Positions 45,790-55,463 of a stretch of DNA of 64,000 nucleotides are shown piece after piece (positions within the stretch are counted from its first letter, which is position 1; the number at the start of each line of letters is the position of its first letter). The notes under the pieces were generated by a model. It did no database searches, was not told the origin of the DNA, and saw only the letters and a program-made list of their open reading frames with translations. Source of the stretch: Luteimonas rhizosphaerae (GTDB lineage Bacteria > Pseudomonadota > Gammaproteobacteria > Xanthomonadales > Xanthomonadaceae). The stretch spans positions 450,492-514,491 of the forward strand of contig NZ_NRQR01000026.1 of NCBI RefSeq assembly GCF_002849595.1. Reading direction: 5' to 3'. A program made the position numbers and the translations under genes.

Positions 45790-48630
45790 TCAGAGCCGTG
45801 CGCGCTGCGCGGCGAGGGCGTCGTGCTGCGCGGTCCAGTCGACGAGACGCTGACGCTCCTGGTCGACGACGGCCGCCGGCACCTTGTCGCTGAACTTCTC
45901 CAGCTTGGCCGCGCTCTTGTCCTTCTCCGACAGCACACGGGCGATCTCCTTGTCGAGGCGCGCGCGCTCGGCATCGAGATCGACCAGGCCGTCGAGCGGC
46001 ACGAACAGCGCCAGTTCCCCGACCAGCGCCGAGGCGGCCGGCGGTGGGTCGCCGTCCCGCGTCTCGATGCCCGACAGCCGCGTCAGGAAGCGCAGCTGCG
46101 AGGCGAAGCGCTGCACGCGCGCGACATCGTTGGCGTTGCCCGCGCGGGTCAACAGCGGGATCTGCTTCGACGGCGGCACGCCCAGTTCGCTGCGGATGCG
46201 GCGCAGCGCGGTGACCATCTGCTTGAGCCATTCGACATCAGTGGTGGCCTGCGCATACGACGCGACCAGCGCGGCGTCGGCAGCCGGATACGGCCGCAGC
46301 GAGATCGTCGCGGCGTCGATGCCGACCCGCGGCGCGACCTGACGCCACAGTTCTTCGGTGACGAACGGAATCAGCGGATGCAGCAGACGCAGCAGCGATT
46401 CGAGCACGTGCAGCAGCGTGTGGCGGGTGCTGTTCGCGGCCGCAATGTCTTCGCCGAGCAGCGCCGGCTTGGCGAGCTCGACGAACCAGTCGCAGAAATC
46501 GTTCCACGCGAATTCGTACAGCGTCTGCGCGAGCAGATCGAAGCGGTAGCTGGTGAAATGCGCGCGCGCCTCGTCGGCGGTCGTCGCCAGACGCGCGAGG
46601 ATCCACTTCTCCGCGTCCGTCGTCGGCTCGGGCGCGCCGGCGGCGCTGAAGCCTTCGGTGTTCATCAGCACGAAGCGCGTCGCGTTCCACAGCTTGTTGC
46701 AGAAATTCTTGTACCCCTCGGCGCGACCGAGATCGAACTTGATGTCGCGGCCCGGGCCGGCCAGCGCGGCCATCGTGAAGCGCAGCGGGTCGGCCCCGTG
46801 GGCAATGATGCCGTCCGGAAATTCCTTGCGCGTCGCCTTTTCGATCTTCGGCGCGTCCTTGGGCTTCATCAGCCCGGTGGTGCGCTTGGCGACGAGGTCT
46901 TCGATGGTGATGCCGTCGATGATGTCGAGCGGATCGAGCACGTTGCCCTTCGACTTCGACATCTTCTGGCCGTCGCGGTCGCGCACCAGACCGGTCATGT
47001 AGACATCGCGGAACGGCACCTGGCCGGTCAGGTGATCGGTCAGCATGATCATCCGGGCGACCCAGAAGAAGATGATGTCGAAACCGGTGACCAGCACGCT
47101 CGACGGCACGAACTGCTCGAAGCCGCGCTCGGCCATCGCCGTCTCGTCCGGCCAGCCCATCGTATTGATCGGCCACAGCCCCGACGAGAACCAGGTCTCG
47201 AGCACGTCGGTGTCCTGGGTCAGCACGACATCGGCGCCGAGCCCGTTGCGCGCACGCGCTTCGGCCTCGTCGCGGCCGACGTAGGGCGTGCCATCGGCGT
47301 CGTACCACGCCGGAATGCGGTGGCCCCACCACAGCTGGCGACTGATGCACCAGTCCTGGATGTTCTCCATCCAGTGGCGATAGGTGCTGGTCCAGTTCGG
47401 CGGGACGAACTTCACTTCGCCGCTCTCGACCAGATCCATGCCGCGCTTGGCGAAGCCGTCCATCGCGACGAACCACTGGTCGGTCAGGTAGGGCTCGATG
47501 ACCTGGCCGGTGCGATCGCCGCGCGGGACCTGCAGCCTGTGCGGCTTCGTTTCCACCAAGAAACCGCCGGCTTCGAGATCGGCGAGCACGGCCTTGCGCG
47601 CGTCGAAGCGATCGAGGCCGCGGTAGCGCTCGGGCGCGTTTTCGTTGACCGCGGCGTCCGGCGTGAACAGGTTGATCATCGGCAGGTCATGACGCTGGCC
47701 GACCTGGTAGTCGTTGAAGTCGTGCGCGGGCGTGACCTTGACCACGCCGGTGCCGAACGCGCGGTCGACGTAGCCGTCGCCGATCACCGGGACCCGGCGA
47801 CCGGTCAGCGGCAGCACGACGGACTTGCCGATCAGATGCGCGTAGCGCGCATCATCGGGATGCACCATCGCCGCGGTGTCGCCGAGCATGGTTTCCGGGC
47901 GTGTCGTCGCGACGACGAGATAGTCGCGCGTCTCGCGCAGCGTCTCGTGGCCGTCGGCGTCGACTTCGACGTGTTCGTAGCTCGCGCCATCGGCGAGCGG
48001 ATAGCGGATCGACCACAGCGACCCGTCTTCTTCCTCGCTGACGACTTCCAGATCCGAGATCGCGGTCTTGAGCACCGGATCCCAGTTGACGAGCCGCTTG
48101 CCGCGGTAGATCAGGCCTTCCTCGTGCAGGCGCACGAAGGCTTCGACGACCGCCTGCGAGGGCAGCGGATCCATCGTGAAGGTCTTGCGCGACCAGTCAC
48201 CCGACGCACCGAGGCGGCGCATCTGGCGCTCGATCGTGTCACCGGACTGGCCCTTCCACTCCCACACTTTTTCGATGAAGCCGTCACGGCCCAGCGAATC
48301 GCGGGTTTCGCCCTTGCCTTCCAGCGCGAGGTTGCGCGAGACCACCATCTCGGTCGCGATGCCGGCATGGTCGGTACCCATCTGCCACAGCGTGCGGTGC
48401 CCCAGCATGCGGTGGTAGCGGATCAGCGCGTCCTGCAGCGTGTGCTGGAAGGCGTGGCCCATGTGCAGCGTGCCGGTGACGTTGGGTGGCGGCAGCAGGA
48501 TCGTGTAGGCCGGGCCGTCGCCCTGCGGCTGGAAGACGCCGCTCTTCTCCCATTCCGCGTACAGGCGGGCTTCGAAGGTGCCGGGGTCGTAGCTTTGGGC
48601 GAGGCTGTCGGTCATGGTCGCGGTTCGCAT
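45790..48630 (-). CDS. valS: valyl-tRNA synthetase
   Basis: A 946-residue class I synthetase. [10 protein letters not shown] starts at 48630 with AAGGAG eight bases before. Motifs: [20 protein letters not shown] (HIGH), editing (CP1) domain with [32 protein letters not shown] (KMSKS), and a C-terminal coiled coil [22 protein letters not shown]. The enzyme charges tRNA-Val and edits mischarged Thr. It lies downstream of holC, as in many gammaproteobacteria (holC-valS after pepA). Confidence 0.97.
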   Translation of the reverse strand: MRTATMTDSLAQSYDPGTFEARLYAEWEKSGVFQPQGDGPAYTILLPPPNVTGTLHMGHAFQHTLQDALIRYHRMLGHRTLWQMGTDHAGIATEMVVSRNLALEGKGETRDSLGRDGFIEKVWEWKGQSGDTIERQMRRLGASGDWSRKTFTMDPLPSQAVVEAFVRLHEEGLIYRGKRLVNWDPVLKTAISDLEVVSEEEDGSLWSIRYPLADGASYEHVEVDADGHETLRETRDYLVVATTRPETMLGDTAAMVHPDDARYAHLIGKSVVLPLTGRRVPVIGDGYVDRAFGTGVVKVTPAHDFNDYQVGQRHDLPMINLFTPDAAVNENAPERYRGLDRFDARKAVLADLEAGGFLVETKPHRLQVPRGDRTGQVIEPYLTDQWFVAMDGFAKRGMDLVESGEVKFVPPNWTSTYRHWMENIQDWCISRQLWWGHRIPAWYDADGTPYVGRDEAEARARNGLGADVVLTQDTDVLETWFSSGLWPINTMGWPDETAMAERGFEQFVPSSVLVTGFDIIFFWVARMIMLTDHLTGQVPFRDVYMTGLVRDRDGQKMSKSKGNVLDPLDIIDGITIEDLVAKRTTGLMKPKDAPKIEKATRKEFPDGIIAHGADPLRFTMAALAGPGRDIKFDLGRAEGYKNFCNKLWNATRFVLMNTEGFSAAGAPEPTTDAEKWILARLATTADEARAHFTSYRFDLLAQTLYEFAWNDFCDWFVELAKPALLGEDIAAANSTRHTLLHVLESLLRLLHPLIPFVTEELWRQVAPRVGIDAATISLRPYPAADAALVASYAQATTDVEWLKQMVTALRRIRSELGVPPSKQIPLLTRAGNANDVARVQRFASQLRFLTRLSGIETRDGDPPPAASALVGELALFVPLDGLVDLDAERARLDKEIARVLSEKDKSAAKLEKFSDKVPAAVVDQERQRLVDWTAQHDALAAQRARL

Positions 48631-48730
48631 TCGGTCATCTCCTTCGCAGGAGACGGTGCCCGGAGGGCGGATGGAGAAACTTGCGCCGGAAGCGGGCGTG
48701 CATCGCGCGGTCTGCGCGCTTCGATCCGGT

Positions 48731-48750
48731 CCGCTCCCGCGCGGGAGCGG
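48731..48750. repeat. 20-base perfect palindrome after holC
   Basis: CCGCTCCCGC joined to its exact reverse complement GCGGGAGCGG. It lies four bases past the holC stop; no T-run follows. It could be a hairpin terminator or a REP-type element. Confidence 0.6.
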
Positions 48751-48753
48751 GGC

Positions 48754-49179
48754 TCACATGTCGTACTTGGTGACGTCGAGGCCGGCGGCCTTGTACTGCT
48801 TCCAGCGCTCGCGCAGCGGTTCGCGGGCGGAGTCGTCGGCCGGTACCACTTCCAGCACGCGCTCGAAACCCGACGGCGCCACGGCGTCGCGCAGATTGAT
48901 GACCAGCGCGCGCATCGGCGCGTCGAACTCGGGTGTCGCGATCAGCACCGGCGTCTCGTCGTCGTCCTCGTCCATGCCGGCGATCTGGTGCGGGATGTAG
49001 GCGTCTTCGCCCATGTCCCACAACAGGTCGTCGAGCGCTTCGGCCTGGGCGGCGTCGCGCGCGAGGATCAGGGTCCACAGGTCCGCGGCGTAGGCCTTGC
49101 GGACCAGTTCGCACACCAGCCGCAGCGGTTCCTCGCGGAAGCGCGGCTTGGCGATCAGGTAGAAATCGGCGCGTGCCAT
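48754..49179 (-). CDS. holC: DNA polymerase III chi subunit
   Basis: A 141-residue protein of usual HolC length: ADFYLIAKPRFREEPLRLVCELVRKAY, LDDLLWDMGEDAYIPHQIAG, ETPVLIATPEFDAPMRALVINLRD and RWKQYKAAGLDVTKYDM. The chi subunit links the clamp loader (with psi) to single-stranded DNA-binding protein. Gene order pepA-holC-valS on this strand matches the usual arrangement. Confidence 0.93.
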   Translation of the reverse strand: MARADFYLIAKPRFREEPLRLVCELVRKAYAADLWTLILARDAAQAEALDDLLWDMGEDAYIPHQIAGMDEDDDETPVLIATPEFDAPMRALVINLRDAVAPSGFERVLEVVPADDSAREPLRERWKQYKAAGLDVTKYDM

Positions 49180-49258
49180 GACGGGACGACGGCGCGGCTC
49201 GCTTCAGCCGGATCGCAGCGGCGTGCGCCGCGCCCCGGCTTCCGCGACCCGGGCCGGC

Positions 49259-50737
49259 TCAGCGGACCTGGTCCATCAGCCACTGGCTCAGCAGCCCGAC
49301 CGGGCGGCCGGTGGCATAGGCCATCTTGCCGCTGCCGCTGGCGCTGCCGGCGATGTCGAGATGCGCCCAGCGCTGCTTCTCGGTGAAGCGCGACAGGAAG
49401 CAGCCCGCGGTGATCGCGCCGCCCCAGCGGCCGCCGATGTTGTAGACGTCGGCGAAGTTCGAATCGAGCATCGACTGGTATTCGTCCCACAGCGGCAGGC
49501 GCCACGCGCGGTCGAACACCTGCTCGCCGGCGGCCAGCAGCTCGTCGGCCAGGTCGTCGTGCTTGCTCATCAGGCCGGTGGCCTGGGTGCCCAGCGCGAC
49601 CATGCAGGCGCCGGTCAGCGTGGCGACGTCGAGCAGGGCGGCCGGCTCGAAGCGCTCGGAATAGGTCAGCGCGTCGCACAGGATCAGGCGGCCTTCGGCG
49701 TCGGTGTTGCCGACCTCGATGGTCTTGCCCGACATGCTGGTGATGACGTCCGACGGGCGATACGCGTCGCCGTCGATGCCGTTCTCGACCGCCGGCACGA
49801 CCACGCGCAGGTTGATCGGCAGATCCAGCCCGACCGCGGACACGAAGGTGCCCATGACCGTCGCTGCGCCGCACATGTCGAACTTCATTTCCTCGATGCC
49901 GCCCTGCGTCTTGAGGTTGACGCCGCCGGTGTCGAAGGTGATGCCCTTGCCGACCAGCACGTAGGGCTTGGCATCGCCGCCGTTGTTCCAGCTCAGCACC
50001 ACCAGACGCGGCCGGTTGGCCGAGCCGCGCGCGACCGCGAGCAGCGCGCCCATGCCCAGCGCTTCCATGTCGGTGTCTTCGAGCACCTCGCAGGAGGCCT
50101 TGTCGAAGCGCGCCGCGAAGGTCTGCGCCTGCTCGGCGAGATAGGCCGGGTTGCAGATGTTGGGCGGCAGGTTGCCGAGCTCGCGGGCGAACTGCACGCC
50201 GGCGGCGATGGCCTTGCCCTGCGAGACGGCGGTCTCGTCGTCGCCGCAGACGGCGATCGAGGTCAGGCCGGTGATCTCGCGCTTCTTGCTCTTCGCGCCG
50301 AAGGTCGCGGTGTAGCGGTAGGCGGCATGGTCCGCGGCGACGACGGCCTGGCGGATCTTCCACGCGGCGTCGCGGCCGGCGACGTCGAGCTCGGGCAGCG
50401 TCAGCGCCGCCGAGGTCACGTTGCCTTCCTTCAGCGCCCGCACGGCATCGCCGACGGCCTTGAGGTAATCGGCCACGCCGAACTTGGCGCGATCGCCGAG
50501 GCCGATCGCCAGCACGCGCGGCGCGGCGACGCCGTCGAGATCGTGCAGCAGCGTCGTCTTGCCGGCCTTGCCCGGCAGGTCGCCGCGTTTGGCGAGTGCG
50601 GCGAGCTTGCCGCCGCTGGCGCTGTCGATCGCCTGGGCGGCGGCGGTGAGGGGGCCATCGGCGAACACGCCGACGACGACGCAGTCGGTCGTCAGGGCGG
50701 TGGGCTGATCGCGGTTCAGGGAGAATTCGAGGGTCAT
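49259..50737 (-). CDS. pepA: leucyl aminopeptidase
   Basis: A 492-residue M17 metallopeptidase. Start ATG 50737 ([11 protein letters not shown]). N-terminal regulatory domain, then [20 protein letters not shown], the catalytic part [45 protein letters not shown] (signature), [10 protein letters not shown] and [17 protein letters not shown]. It is a hexameric dizinc exopeptidase in the cytoplasm, and E. coli PepA also binds DNA in Xer recombination. It is divergent from lptF, 130 bases apart. Confidence 0.96.
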   Translation of the reverse strand: MTLEFSLNRDQPTALTTDCVVVGVFADGPLTAAAQAIDSASGGKLAALAKRGDLPGKAGKTTLLHDLDGVAAPRVLAIGLGDRAKFGVADYLKAVGDAVRALKEGNVTSAALTLPELDVAGRDAAWKIRQAVVAADHAAYRYTATFGAKSKKREITGLTSIAVCGDDETAVSQGKAIAAGVQFARELGNLPPNICNPAYLAEQAQTFAARFDKASCEVLEDTDMEALGMGALLAVARGSANRPRLVVLSWNNGGDAKPYVLVGKGITFDTGGVNLKTQGGIEEMKFDMCGAATVMGTFVSAVGLDLPINLRVVVPAVENGIDGDAYRPSDVITSMSGKTIEVGNTDAEGRLILCDALTYSERFEPAALLDVATLTGACMVALGTQATGLMSKHDDLADELLAAGEQVFDRAWRLPLWDEYQSMLDSNFADVYNIGGRWGGAITAGCFLSRFTEKQRWAHLDIAGSASGSGKMAYATGRPVGLLSQWLMDQVR

Positions 50738-50867
50738 CAACCAGATTCCATAAGGTGATCGGTACACTTCACGGTCCAGTGCGCGGCGCGGAAGATCCCG
50801 GCGGCCGCAGCGGATGCGCCGTGTCGGCGCTGCTGGACGAACCCCCAAGTCTAAAGCAAAGCGCCCG

Positions 50868-51953
50868 ATGCCGAAGCTCGACCGATATCTGTTCCGCGAA
50901 TTCGCGCAGGCCACCTTCGCGGCGCTGGTGATCCTGATGATCGTCAGCCTGGGCGGGGTGTTCGCCGACGTGCTGAGCGATATCGCGCGTGGACGGGTGC
51001 CGGCGAAGCTGATGCTCGCGCAGCTCGGCCTGCAGGTCATCAACTACCTCCCGCTGATCCTGCCGCTGGGCCTGATGCTGGGCCTGATGCTGGCCTTCGG
51101 TCGGCTCTACCGCGATTCCGAGATGCCGGTGCTGACCGCGACCGGCGTCGGCCCGCGCCGCCTGCTGCGGCCGCTGCTGCTGGTCGTGGGCCCGGTCGTG
51201 GGTTTCATCGCCCTGTGTTCGCTGTGGGCCGGGCCGTGGGCACGCGACTATTCGCAGCAGATGATCGAGGCCGGCCAGCGCAGCCTGCTGGTCGCCGGCC
51301 TGGAGCCGGGCCGCTTCGTCGAATTCCCCGGCGGCGGCGGCGTGATCTACGTCAACGCGATGTCCGACGACGGCAGCAAGCTCGGCCGCGTGTTCGTCTA
51401 CCGCCAGGACGAAGGCCGCATGGACATCACCACCGCGCTCGGCGGCGAGCTGAGCGTCGAGGGCGTCGACCGCTTCCTGCGCCTCGACGACGGCTTCCGG
51501 GTCGAGGGGCCGATGGACGCGGGCCTGGATTTCCGCCTGATGCGCTACGCCAGCAACGAACTGCGCCTGCCGTCGGCCGATGCGAGCGGGCGCGACGACG
51601 ATCCCGAAACCCAGAGCACGCTGGCCCTGCTCGGCGATCCGCGGCCCGAGGCCCACGCCCAGCTGCATTTCCGCCTCGCGCCGCCGCTGCTGGCGCTGGC
51701 CTTCGCGCTGCTGGCGGTACCGCTGGCCCGCAGTCCGCCGCGCCAGGCGCGCTACGGGCGGATGATGCTCGGCTTCCTCGCCTACGTGCTGGGCATGAAC
51801 CTCATGCTGCTCGGCACCGACTGGGTCGCCGAAGGCCGGATCCCGGTGCTGCTGGGGCTGTGGTGGCTGGTGCTGCCGCTGCTGGCCGCCGGCACCTGGC
51901 TGTATTTCACCGATGGACGGGTCGCTGCGCCGGTCTGGAAGCGCACACGATGA
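50868..51953 (+). CDS. lptF: LPS export ABC transporter permease LptF
   Basis: A 361-residue inner-membrane protein. Three spans at the N-terminus ([62 protein letters not shown]), a periplasmic beta-jellyroll ([28 protein letters not shown]), and three spans at the end ([46 protein letters not shown]). Start ATG 50868 (MPKLDRYLF). With LptG and LptB it extracts LPS from the inner membrane. Its stop overlaps the lptG start as ATGA. Confidence 0.95.
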   Translation: MPKLDRYLFREFAQATFAALVILMIVSLGGVFADVLSDIARGRVPAKLMLAQLGLQVINYLPLILPLGLMLGLMLAFGRLYRDSEMPVLTATGVGPRRLLRPLLLVVGPVVGFIALCSLWAGPWARDYSQQMIEAGQRSLLVAGLEPGRFVEFPGGGGVIYVNAMSDDGSKLGRVFVYRQDEGRMDITTALGGELSVEGVDRFLRLDDGFRVEGPMDAGLDFRLMRYASNELRLPSADASGRDDDPETQSTLALLGDPRPEAHAQLHFRLAPPLLALAFALLAVPLARSPPRQARYGRMMLGFLAYVLGMNLMLLGTDWVAEGRIPVLLGLWWLVLPLLAAGTWLYFTDGRVAAPVWKRTR

Positions 51954-53059
51954 AGCCGATCCTCCGACTCCACGACCTCTATGTCGCCCGCGTCGTCGTC
52001 GTCACCGTCTTCGCCGTCTGGGTCGTGCTGGTCGGACTCGACGCGGTCATGGCCGGCGTCAGCGAGATCAGCGCGGTCGGGCAGGGCGACTACACCTACC
52101 TGTCGGCCGTCACCTACATCCTGCAGACCCTGCCGCGGCGCGCCTACGTGATGTTCCCCACGGCCGCCGTGATCGGTGCGCTGATGGGGCTGGGCCAGCT
52201 GGCGGCTACGTCGGAACTGATCGCGATGCGCGCGCTGGGCCTGTCGCGAACGCGTCTGAGTGTCTCGGTGGCGCTGCCGCTGGTGCTGCTGACCGGCCTG
52301 ATGATCGTCAACGGCGAGACGCTCGGCCCGCTGGCCCAGCGCAACGCCGATACGATGAAATCGTCGGCGCGCTCGAGCAACATGATCGTCGGCCATTACT
52401 CCGGCCTGTGGGCGCGCGAGGGCGACACCTTCCTCAATGCGCAGAGCGGCCAGGAACTCGCCGACGGCGGCCGCAACCGCATCGAACTGCAGGACGTCCG
52501 CCTGTTCGAGTTCGCCAGCGACGGCCGGCTGGAATCGGTGGCGCACGCAGAAACCGCCGAGCACGGCACCGACGGCTGGCTGTTGCGCAACGTCAAGCGC
52601 ACCTGGTTCGAACCGCGCGCGGTCACGCGGACCGAGGCGCTGGAAGAGCGTTGGGCCTCGCAGCTCGACGCCTCGACCGTCGCGGCCAGCGCCAGCAACA
52701 TCTGGCGTCCCCGTTACATGACGGCCAGCGAATTGCGCGCCGGCATGGAGTACCGCCAGCGCAACGAACTCGACGCCAGCGAATTCGAAGAACACTACTG
52801 GGGCCGCTGGTTCTATCCCCTGAACGTGCTGGCCCTGTGCCTGGCGGCGATCCCGTTCGCCTTCGGCTCCCTGCGCAGCGGCAGCGCCGGCAAACGGCTG
52901 TTCATCGGCATCGTCTTCGCGCTCGGCTTCTGGCTGGCGCAGACCCAGATCGTCAAGCTCGCGGCCGTCTACAAGCTCGACTACCGCCTGGCCTACGCGA
53001 TCCCGCCAATCGTGATGCTGCTCGTCTCCTGGATGCTCTTCCGCAAACGGAGTGGGTGA
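51950..53059 (+). CDS. lptG: LPS export ABC transporter permease LptG
   Basis: A 369-residue partner of LptF with the same topology: VARVVVVTVFAVWVVLVGLDAVMAGV, MFPTAAVIGALMGLGQLAATSEL (coupling helix ELIAMRALGLS), a periplasmic domain (NMIVGHYSGLWAREGDTFLN, LYDVxxFEF-like), then RWFYPLNVLALCLAAIPFAFG and the final spans. It is translationally coupled to lptF (ATGA at 51950-51953). The transcript probably ends at the hairpin 53060-53097. Confidence 0.95.
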   Translation: MKPILRLHDLYVARVVVVTVFAVWVVLVGLDAVMAGVSEISAVGQGDYTYLSAVTYILQTLPRRAYVMFPTAAVIGALMGLGQLAATSELIAMRALGLSRTRLSVSVALPLVLLTGLMIVNGETLGPLAQRNADTMKSSARSSNMIVGHYSGLWAREGDTFLNAQSGQELADGGRNRIELQDVRLFEFASDGRLESVAHAETAEHGTDGWLLRNVKRTWFEPRAVTRTEALEERWASQLDASTVAASASNIWRPRYMTASELRAGMEYRQRNELDASEFEEHYWGRWFYPLNVLALCLAAIPFAFGSLRSGSAGKRLFIGIVFALGFWLAQTQIVKLAAVYKLDYRLAYAIPPIVMLLVSWMLFRKRSG

Positions 53060-53097
53060 GCTGCCGCAGCTCGCGCGCCACTGGCGCGCGCGGCAGC
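53060..53097 (+). repeat. large hairpin immediately after the lptG stop
   Basis: The outer arms GCTGCCGC / GCGGCAGC enclose an inner GCGCGCCA / TGGCGCGC pair. There is no T-run. It begins one base after the lptG stop and may stabilise or end the lptFG message. Confidence 0.65.
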
Positions 53098-53128
53098 GAA
53101 CGCCCGGCGCGCTGCGCCGGGCCGGACG
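53096..53128 (+). repeat. REP-like element, type B, copy 1
   Basis: CGAACGCC, stem CCGGCGC with partner GCGCCGG around GCT, then GGCCGGACG. Flanks equal copies 2-4 while the stem bases differ in a compensating manner. Confidence 0.6.
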
Positions 53129-53170
53129 AGCACTGGAACGACAGACCGGTAGCACTTCGATCCATGCGCG

Positions 53171-53203
53171 TGCGCCGAACGCCTCGCGCTGTGCGAGGCC
53201 GGA
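53171..53203 (+). repeat. REP-like element, type B, copy 2
   Basis: GCCGAACGCC, stem TCGCGC / GTGCGA around CT, then GGCCGGACG. Same flanks as copy 1, different stem. Confidence 0.6.
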
Positions 53204-53342
53204 CGGACGCTGGAGTGATAAAGCCGGCAGCAATTCGCTCCGCAGCGCGGCGCCGGGCGCAATCACGAATTACCACTACCGGATCGACCGCTCAGCCGCG
53301 CGTCAGCGAATTCCCGATGTCGCTTGGGCCCTGCGCTTGCCG

Positions 53343-53370
53343 TTGTAGGAGCGCGCTCGCGCGCGACCCG
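53343..53370 (+). repeat. REP-like element, type A
   Basis: TTGTAGGAGCGCGCTCGC followed by GCGCGACCCG. An inverted partner lies at 53431-53460, about 60 bases away. Confidence 0.75.
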
Positions 53371-53430
53371 CCCAACCCTACGTACTCGCCGGACCCGCGC
53401 AGCGTTCTGGCCGGCCAGTTCGAGCGCAAT

Positions 53431-53460
53431 GCCCCATCGCGCGCCAGCGCGCTCCTACAG
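53431..53460 (-). repeat. REP-like element, type A, inverted copy
   Basis: On the minus strand CTGTAGGAGCGCGCTGGC then GCGCGATGGGGC. Together with 53343-53370 it forms a facing pair, as in BIME-like arrangements. Confidence 0.75.
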
Positions 53461-53554
53461 AAATCACGCGATGCGCATCGATGGCCGCGTGTGGCCTGCC
53501 GCTCCCGCACCTACGACCGCACGCATCGCGTCCGCCAGATCCCGCGATCCACCC

Positions 53555-54040
53555 TCACTCGTCCCGGCGCGTCCCCTTCGCCTCGCGCACGATCCGCGTG
53601 CCGCTGGCGCGGTCGTGCCAGGTCAACCGGTCGCGATCGAGCCACGCCCACCAGAAGCCGAGGCCGCCGCACAGCAGGGACACGCTGCCGACCGCGTAGC
53701 GGCGCCACAGCGCGCCGACCGTCGGCCGCCCGCCGGCCAGCGTCCGCACGCGGATGCGCCAGGGCCGCATGCCCAGCGTCTGCCCGCCATGCCGCCAGCT
53801 GACGACCGCGTAGGCGCCGGCGACGCTCCAGCACGCTGCCCACAGCGTCCATTGCAGGGTGCTCAGCGGGGCGATGTTCTCGTGCGGGTCGTGGTGGCCC
53901 AGGTAGGTGAAGCCGGCCGTGAACAGCGCCGACAGCAGCAGCCACAGCGCCAGGACCGGCCACAGGTCGTAGACCAGGGCCAGCAGGCGCCAGCCAATCC
54001 AGGGGCGCGGGTGGGGCGGGGACGGCGACGGTGTCTGCAT
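53555..54040 (-). CDS. RDD family membrane protein
   Basis: A 161-residue membrane protein. The first helix IGWRLLALVYDLWPVLALWLLL carries the conserved Arg and Asp of RDD proteins, then WTLWAACWSVAGAYAVVSW, GGQTLGMRPWRIRVRT (the hallmark K/RTxGM loop), and VSLLCGGLGFWWAWLDRDRLTWHDRASGTRIV, the usual HDxxxxTxVV closing. The function of RDD proteins is unclear, possibly ion or solute exchange. The start 54040 is used as the upstream extension lacks sense. It is divergent from xerD (43 bases). Confidence 0.9.
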   Translation of the reverse strand: MQTPSPSPPHPRPWIGWRLLALVYDLWPVLALWLLLSALFTAGFTYLGHHDPHENIAPLSTLQWTLWAACWSVAGAYAVVSWRHGGQTLGMRPWRIRVRTLAGGRPTVGALWRRYAVGSVSLLCGGLGFWWAWLDRDRLTWHDRASGTRIVREAKGTRRDE

Positions 54041-54083
54041 CGCGACAGGATAGCGGCAGCGCCCGTCGGCTAATCTGCGTCGC

Positions 54084-55184
54084 ATGTCTTCGACCACGCC
54101 CGCCGACCGCCGCATGCTCGCGCAGGCCCTGCCGCCGTTGCGGGACGCCGATCGGGTGGCCATCGACGGTTTTCTCGATGCGTTCTGGGCCGAGATGGGC
54201 AGCGCCCAGCAGACGATCGCGGCCTACCGGCGGGATCTCGAAGGGCTGGCCCGCTGGCGCGACGGACACGACGGCGGCATCGCCCAGGCCGATCGCGCGG
54301 GCCTGTTCGACTATCTCGCCTGGCGCACGCGGCACGGCTGGACGGCGCGCAGCAATGCACGCCTGCTGTCGGCGTTGCGCGCGTTCTACGCGCATCGGCA
54401 GCGCCACGGGCGCCGCGACGATCCGACCGCGCTGCTGGAACCGCCGAAGCTGCCGCGGTCGCTGCCCAAGGCGCTGGGCGAATCGGACATCGACGCGCTG
54501 CTGGCCGCACCCGACGACAGCACGCCGGACGGCCTGCGCGACCGCACGATGCTGGAGCTGATGTACGCCTGCGGCCTGCGCGTCAGCGAGCTGACCGGCC
54601 TGCCGGCCAACGACGTCAACCTGCGCCAGGGCGTGCTGCGCGTGACCGGCAAGGGCAGCAAGGACCGGCTGGTGCCGATGGGCGACGAGGCCCAGCACTG
54701 GGTGTCGCGCTACCTCCGCGACGGGCGTCCCGTGCTGGCCGGCGAGCGCAGTATCGCCACGCTGTTCGTCGGCCCGCGCCAGCAGCCGCCGACCCGGCAG
54801 CAGTTCTGGGCCACCGTGAAGCGCTACGCCGCCGCGGCCGGTATCGATCCCGCGCGCGTCAGCCCGCACGGGCTGCGCCACAGCTTCGCCACGCACCTGC
54901 TCAACCACGGCGCCGACCTGCGCGCACTGCAGATGCTGCTGGGCCACAGCTCGCTGTCGACGACCCAGATCTACCCCTCCACACCGCCCACCACCCGAGG
55001 GGGTGAGACGCACCCGTTTGCGCGGCATGCCGCGCGGGTGCGCCGAACGCCTCGCGCGCTGCGCGAGGCCGGACGCGCGCCGAAGCGCCTTGCCGATAGC
55101 ACCTCGCCCGCCGACCGCGCGGGTAAGCCGAACGCCTCGCGCGCTGCGCGAGGCAGGACGCGCGCCGAAGCGCCTTGCCGATAG
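54084..55184 (+). CDS. xerD: tyrosine recombinase XerD with aberrant C-terminal tail
   Basis: A 366-residue reading frame. The N-terminal SAM-like domain (VAIDGFLDAFWAEMGSAQQTIAAYRRDLEGLARW) and the catalytic domain are intact: Arg in ACGLRVSELTGL, Lys in TGKGSKDRLVP, HGLRHSFATHLL, GHSSLSTTQIY with the nucleophile Tyr297. Right after this Tyr the normal THV-R-RLQ-LH-HHPRG tail of about 19 residues is absent; instead 69 residues come from a GC-rich repeat block (STPPTTRGGETHPF, then Arg/Ala-rich). In E. coli the tail is needed for contact with XerC. XerCD resolves chromosome dimers at dif. Activity is doubtful unless another xerD exists or the assembly is wrong. Confidence 0.88.
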   Translation: MSSTTPADRRMLAQALPPLRDADRVAIDGFLDAFWAEMGSAQQTIAAYRRDLEGLARWRDGHDGGIAQADRAGLFDYLAWRTRHGWTARSNARLLSALRAFYAHRQRHGRRDDPTALLEPPKLPRSLPKALGESDIDALLAAPDDSTPDGLRDRTMLELMYACGLRVSELTGLPANDVNLRQGVLRVTGKGSKDRLVPMGDEAQHWVSRYLRDGRPVLAGERSIATLFVGPRQQPPTRQQFWATVKRYAAAAGIDPARVSPHGLRHSFATHLLNHGADLRALQMLLGHSSLSTTQIYPSTPPTTRGGETHPFARHAARVRRTPRALREAGRAPKRLADSTSPADRAGKPNASRAARGRTRAEAPCR

Positions 55185-55216
55185 CGCCTCGCTTCGCCGA
55201 CCGCGCGGGTGCGCCG
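55030..55216 (+). repeat. 85-base tandem repeat carrying type B REP palindromes
   Basis: The first unit starts at 55030, the second at 55115, and a third, partial one, at 55201 (CCGCGCGGGT at each start). Each full unit has the palindrome GCCTCGCGC-GC-TGCGCGAGGC. The first copies lie within the altered xerD 3' end. Confidence 0.85.
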
Positions 55217-55288
55217 CACGTCCCGCCCTGCCGCAACGGTCCAATCGCCCGGTCGTCGACGTCAGGCGCGCGCCTGCGCAGGAATGGC

Positions 55289-55319
55289 GTCGGCGCACGG
55301 GGGAACGCGCTCCCACAGG
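55289..55319 (-). repeat. REP-like element, TGTGGGAGCGCGTT variant
   Basis: On the minus strand CTGTGGGAGCGCGTTCCC is followed by CCGTGCGCCGACG. It resembles type A in its head with G for A. Confidence 0.6.
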
Positions 55320-55463
55320 CGCTCGTTGCTTACGCATCCCAGGCCTGCCGCGGCCCCCGCCATGAACCGCCCCCCCAACCGAGGTTAAGCCGGTCCGGCC
55401 TGTTCGGCGCTTCGTGGCAAAATGCCGGGTCCCGGAGTCCCTCCGCCCGCGGTAGCCGTCTTG

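Noticed and set aside
54975..55184. Insertion sequence as the cause of the xerD tail change
   Set aside because: No transposase frame, no terminal inverted repeats of IS type and no target duplication could be seen; only REP-like palindromes.
55030..55216. Repeat array that could look like CRISPR
   Set aside because: Units are 85 bases in direct tandem with no unique spacers, contain long palindromes and have no cas genes nearby.
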